From positions 56,891 to 120,890 of the forward strand of contig CAINNJ010000022.1 in assembly GCA_903851195.1 (NCBI GenBank): DNA of 64,000 bases, in the 5' to 3' direction. Source of the DNA: an uncultured Acidobacteriia bacterium. Lineage in GTDB: Bacteria; Acidobacteriota; Terriglobia; Bryobacterales; Bryobacteraceae. The translations under genes and the position numbers were made by a program. Under the pieces are notes generated by a model. That model made no database searches. It saw only the letters and a list, made by a program, of their open reading frames with translations, and had not been told where the DNA came from. Within the stretch, counting starts at the first letter, position 1. Every line of letters begins with the position of its first letter. Shown in pieces: positions 61,631 to 64,000 of the stretch.

Positions 61631-62656
61631 TCAGCTCAACCGGCCCAAAGCCCAGAGAGCATGTTCGCGCACCAACAAATCGGGCGCCGCCGCCAGCCTT
61701 TCCAGCGGCGCCCGGAATTGGGGTAACCCTGCGTTCCCCATCGCAATCGCCACATTGCGCAGGAACCCGTTGTACTTCGCCCGGTTGACCGGCGTCTCCC
61801 GAAACAACTTCTTGAACTCCGCCTCGGAGAGTTCCGCCAATCTCTCCAGAGGCGGAGCGTACAATTCCGCCTTCGCCGCCTCCGCCTCCCGCGGCGCCTT
61901 CCGGTTCCACGGACACACATCCTGGCAGATATCGCACCCGAACACGTTCTGCCCCACAGCTTCTCTGTGCGCTTCCGGCACCGCCGACCGCAACTCGATC
62001 GTGAAGTAGGAAATACACAAACGGGCATCCAGTTCATACCCGCCCGAAGGCGAAGGCACGATCGCGTCCGTCGGGCATGCCTCGATACACCGCGTACAAC
62101 TCCCGCACCGCGCCGCCGCGGGCTCATCCGCCTCCAGTTCCAGAGTCGTCAGCAACTCCCCCAGAAAGAACCACGACCCCATCTGCTGATTGATCAGACA
62201 CGTGTTCTTCCCGATCCACCCCAAGCCAGCCTGTCGCGCTACCGACCGTTCCAGCAGCGGCGCCGTATCCACGCAGGCTCTCCACCGGAAGCATTCTGTT
62301 TCCATCAGCTTACCGGCCAACACTTCAAGCTTCCTTCGAACCACCGTGTGGTAATCGTCCCCCCACGCATACCGCGAAATCCACGCCCGCTCCGGCGACG
62401 AAAACTCCGTCGAATACGGCTCCGGCCCGTTGTACAGCATCCCCACCGAAATCACCGAACGCACACCGGGCAGCAGATGCGCCAAATCGTTCCGGACATC
62501 CGCCCGGTGATCCGTCAGATACCGCATCTCCCCGGCGAGCCCGCGATCCACCCAGTCCCGGAATCTCCCGAAGTCCGGCGCCGCCTCCACCCCCGAAACC
62601 CCGGCCAGTTGAAACCCGCACGACGCCGCCAGATCGCGGATCTCCCGGTTGTTCAT
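61631..62656 (-). CDS. queG: Epoxyqueuosine reductase
   Basis: 341 aa. Cobalamin-binding N-terminal half (RAWISRYAWGDDYH, WRACVDTAPLLERSVARQAG, GWIGKNTCLI), then two 4Fe-4S sites, CGSCTRCIEACPTDA near 180 and CDICQDVCPWNRKAP near 233, and a C-terminal HEAT-like tail (EREHALWALGRL-type end). It makes queuosine from epoxyqueuosine in the wobble base of certain tRNAs. Divergent from the radical SAM gene; converges with the copper-monooxygenase-like gene one base away. Confidence 0.93.
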   Translation of the reverse strand: MNNREIRDLAASCGFQLAGVSGVEAAPDFGRFRDWVDRGLAGEMRYLTDHRADVRNDLAHLLPGVRSVISVGMLYNGPEPYSTEFSSPERAWISRYAWGDDYHTVVRRKLEVLAGKLMETECFRWRACVDTAPLLERSVARQAGLGWIGKNTCLINQQMGSWFFLGELLTTLELEADEPAAARCGSCTRCIEACPTDAIVPSPSGGYELDARLCISYFTIELRSAVPEAHREAVGQNVFGCDICQDVCPWNRKAPREAEAAKAELYAPPLERLAELSEAEFKKLFRETPVNRAKYNGFLRNVAIAMGNAGLPQFRAPLERLAAAPDLLVREHALWALGRLS

Positions 62657-62786
62657 ACCCTTACCCGGTACCCGTTCAATGATGAAATACCCCGTCGAAC
62701 CCGATTCCGGAACAGTTTAATGTATTTCAGTCGCATCCCCGAACTGCTTTTTCTACTCTGGAAGATCAGGAGAATACCCCATCCGC

Positions 62787-64000
62787 ATGCACAAACCAGT
62801 CAAGTACGCAGAGAAGGCAGTCACTATCGCAGCCGACGCAGCATGGCGCGTGTTCAGCACCTTTAACTCTATCAATCGGAATGCTTCTTTCACTCCGAAA
62901 TGGTCTGACAAGCCCCTGTTGAAATCGTGGGAAAAGGAAAAGCCGAAACTCGGCTGGCCCCGCACCACCGACTCGCTCTGCCCCAAATGCGTCCCTGAGA
63001 TCCGCAACAAAATCGTTGCGGGCGAAGTGCCGGTCGAAATCCTCCGCAATGAGAAGGTCGGCGAAATCAAAGCGCAGATCATTGAGCGCGACGGCAAAAT
63101 CCTGATGGTCAAGGATTGCCCCATCCACGGCCACTTCGAAGACGTCATGTGCATCGACACCAAATTCTTCGAGCACATCGAGCGCGTCTTCCCCGGCCGC
63201 GACATCCGCGCCCACAACGACAAAGGCCTCCACAACCACGGTTCCAGCACGGTGACGCACGGTCGCGGCTCGGTTCTCACGATCGATCTGACGAACCGCT
63301 GCAACATGATGTGCGACCCCTGCTTCATGGATGCCAACCAGGTCGGTTTCGTCCACGAACTGTCATGGGAAGAAATCCAGACCATGCTGGACAACGCGAT
63401 CTCCATTAAGCCGCGCCGCCAGATGTCGGTGCAGTTCTCCGGTGGCGAACCCACCCTGTCGCCCCACTTCCTGAAGGCTGTTTCCTACGCCCGCAAGGTG
63501 GGTTATAACAGCGTGCAGGCCGCGACCAACGGCATCGAGTTCGCGAAGAGCCCGGAATTCTGTCTCGAAGCGGCCAAGGCCGGTCTTCGGTATGCTTACC
63601 TCCAGTTCGACGGCGTCGGCAATGCGGCCAACTCGCACCGCGCCATCGGCAACCTGTTTGACGTGAAGCTCCGCGCGATCGAGAACCTGCACTCGAACGG
63701 TGTCGACATCGTTCCGGTGATCACCATCATCAACGGCGTGAACAACGAACAGGTGGGCCGCGTGATTGAATTCGCGCTTGCCAACCCGAAGAAGATCTCG
63801 TTCCTCTCGTTCCAGCCGGTGTCTTTCACGGGCCGCGACGAAGAGATCACCCCGGAACGCCGCGCCGCACAGCGCTACACGCTTTCGCACCTGGCGCACG
63901 ACGCCAAGAGCCAGATCGGCATGGGCGAACCCGCCCGCGACTGGTTCCCGATCTCCTTCATGAGCACCTTCTCCGACTGGGCCGATCTGATCCATGGACC
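62787..64000 (+). CDS. Radical SAM protein resembling tetraether lipid synthase (3' partial)
   Basis: 404 codons are visible; no stop before the window end. The radical SAM cluster CNMMCDPC is at residues 172-179 and FSGGEPTLSP near 218. Before it lies a zinc-type set, LCPKC (65-68) and CPIHGHFE (111-118), as in MJ0619/Tes-type enzymes that join lipid chains head to head through C-C bonds. Acidobacteriota, including a Solibacter strain, are reported to make branched membrane-spanning tetraether lipids, so such an enzyme is plausible here. Other radical SAM families share CxxxCxxC; the N-terminal cysteine pattern drives this call. Start ATG 62787 with AGGAG 14 bases upstream (spacing long). 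Confidence 0.75.
   Translation, partial: MHKPVKYAEKAVTIAADAAWRVFSTFNSINRNASFTPKWSDKPLLKSWEKEKPKLGWPRTTDSLCPKCVPEIRNKIVAGEVPVEILRNEKVGEIKAQIIERDGKILMVKDCPIHGHFEDVMCIDTKFFEHIERVFPGRDIRAHNDKGLHNHGSSTVTHGRGSVLTIDLTNRCNMMCDPCFMDANQVGFVHELSWEEIQTMLDNAISIKPRRQMSVQFSGGEPTLSPHFLKAVSYARKVGYNSVQAATNGIEFAKSPEFCLEAAKAGLRYAYLQFDGVGNAANSHRAIGNLFDVKLRAIENLHSNGVDIVPVITIINGVNNEQVGRVIEFALANPKKISFLSFQPVSFTGRDEEITPERRAAQRYTLSHLAHDAKSQIGMGEPARDWFPISFMSTFSDWADLIHG

Noticed and set aside
1..64000. CRISPR arrays, tRNA/rRNA genes, IS elements, restriction-modification genes
   Set aside because: Looked for regular spaced repeats, tRNA-like arms between genes, transposase motifs and R-M motifs; found none.

Overview
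The window is GC-rich, densely coding DNA, most likely from a soil Acidobacteriota of the Bryobacterales/Solibacter type. The evidence is the mix of families: a protein with the Solibacter-type C-terminal domain (TIGR03437, 47813-49591), a Ser/Thr kinase with a TolB-like/TPR sensor half, a remnant of an Oar-like TonB-dependent receptor, exported UxuA-like TIM barrels, NIPSNAP, PQQ/cytochrome c and copper-monooxygenase/cytochrome c proteins, a Tat-exported Gfo/Idh/MocA oxidoreductase and hpnE. No rRNA, tRNA, CRISPR array or recognisable IS element was seen. The assignment comes from family recognition, not from a search.

Layout. 1-5.7 kb: end of a TonB-type energy transducer, the ligase-associated helicase/PdeM DNA-repair pair, hydroxysqualene dehydroxylase and a small secreted protein. 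5.7-11.9 kb (minus): NAD salvage (nicotinamidase-like, pncB) behind a Gld-type ABC cluster (ATPase, permease, GldG, DUF4340). 12.2-16.8 kb (plus): kinase, a 97-aa orphan protein, YcaO and TfuA, which look like a thioamide/RiPP-type locus. 16.8-17.5 kb: a higBA toxin-antitoxin pair with an operator-like palindrome. 17.7-21.7 kb: receptor remnant, secreted amidase, tpiA-deoB. 21.7-24.7 kb: a two-gene insert (membrane-anchored dUTPase-fold protein and methyltransferase) bracketed by two copies of the 5' end of the oxidoreductase gene. 24.8-31.4 kb: response regulator, Crp/Fnr regulator, argD, manC, lepB, paired SMR genes, phosphoesterase. 31.4-39.3 kb: sugar-type TIM barrels, an acyl-CoA ligase/MFS pair, lipoproteins and a cyclase. 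39.4-43.7 kb: leuABCD, with translational coupling at leuB-leuC-leuD. 43.7-53.8 kb: an interrupted PQQ dehydrogenase, UxuA-like, NIPSNAP and TIGR03437 proteins, a redox cluster (MauE-thioredoxin fusion divergent from an ECF sigma factor and a DsbA-like putative anti-sigma), an SMP-30 protein and a frameshifted metallo-beta-lactamase-fold gene. 53.9-62.7 kb: a hydrolase-like/HEAT/Sel1 protein, a two-gene island resembling DUF1828/DUF1829 with unlike base use, an S9 peptidase, an SDR, a copper-monooxygenase-like protein and queG. The window ends inside a radical SAM gene resembling tetraether lipid synthases.

Most interesting: the YcaO-TfuA locus with its candidate substrate, the two-gene insert with a degenerate dUTPase-fold membrane protein, the DUF1828/1829-like island, the Tes-like radical SAM gene, and several interrupted or domain-reduced genes (amber stop in the PQQ dehydrogenase, deletion in the MBL gene, a barrel-less amidohydrolase lipoprotein, a hydrolase-like domain without its serine).
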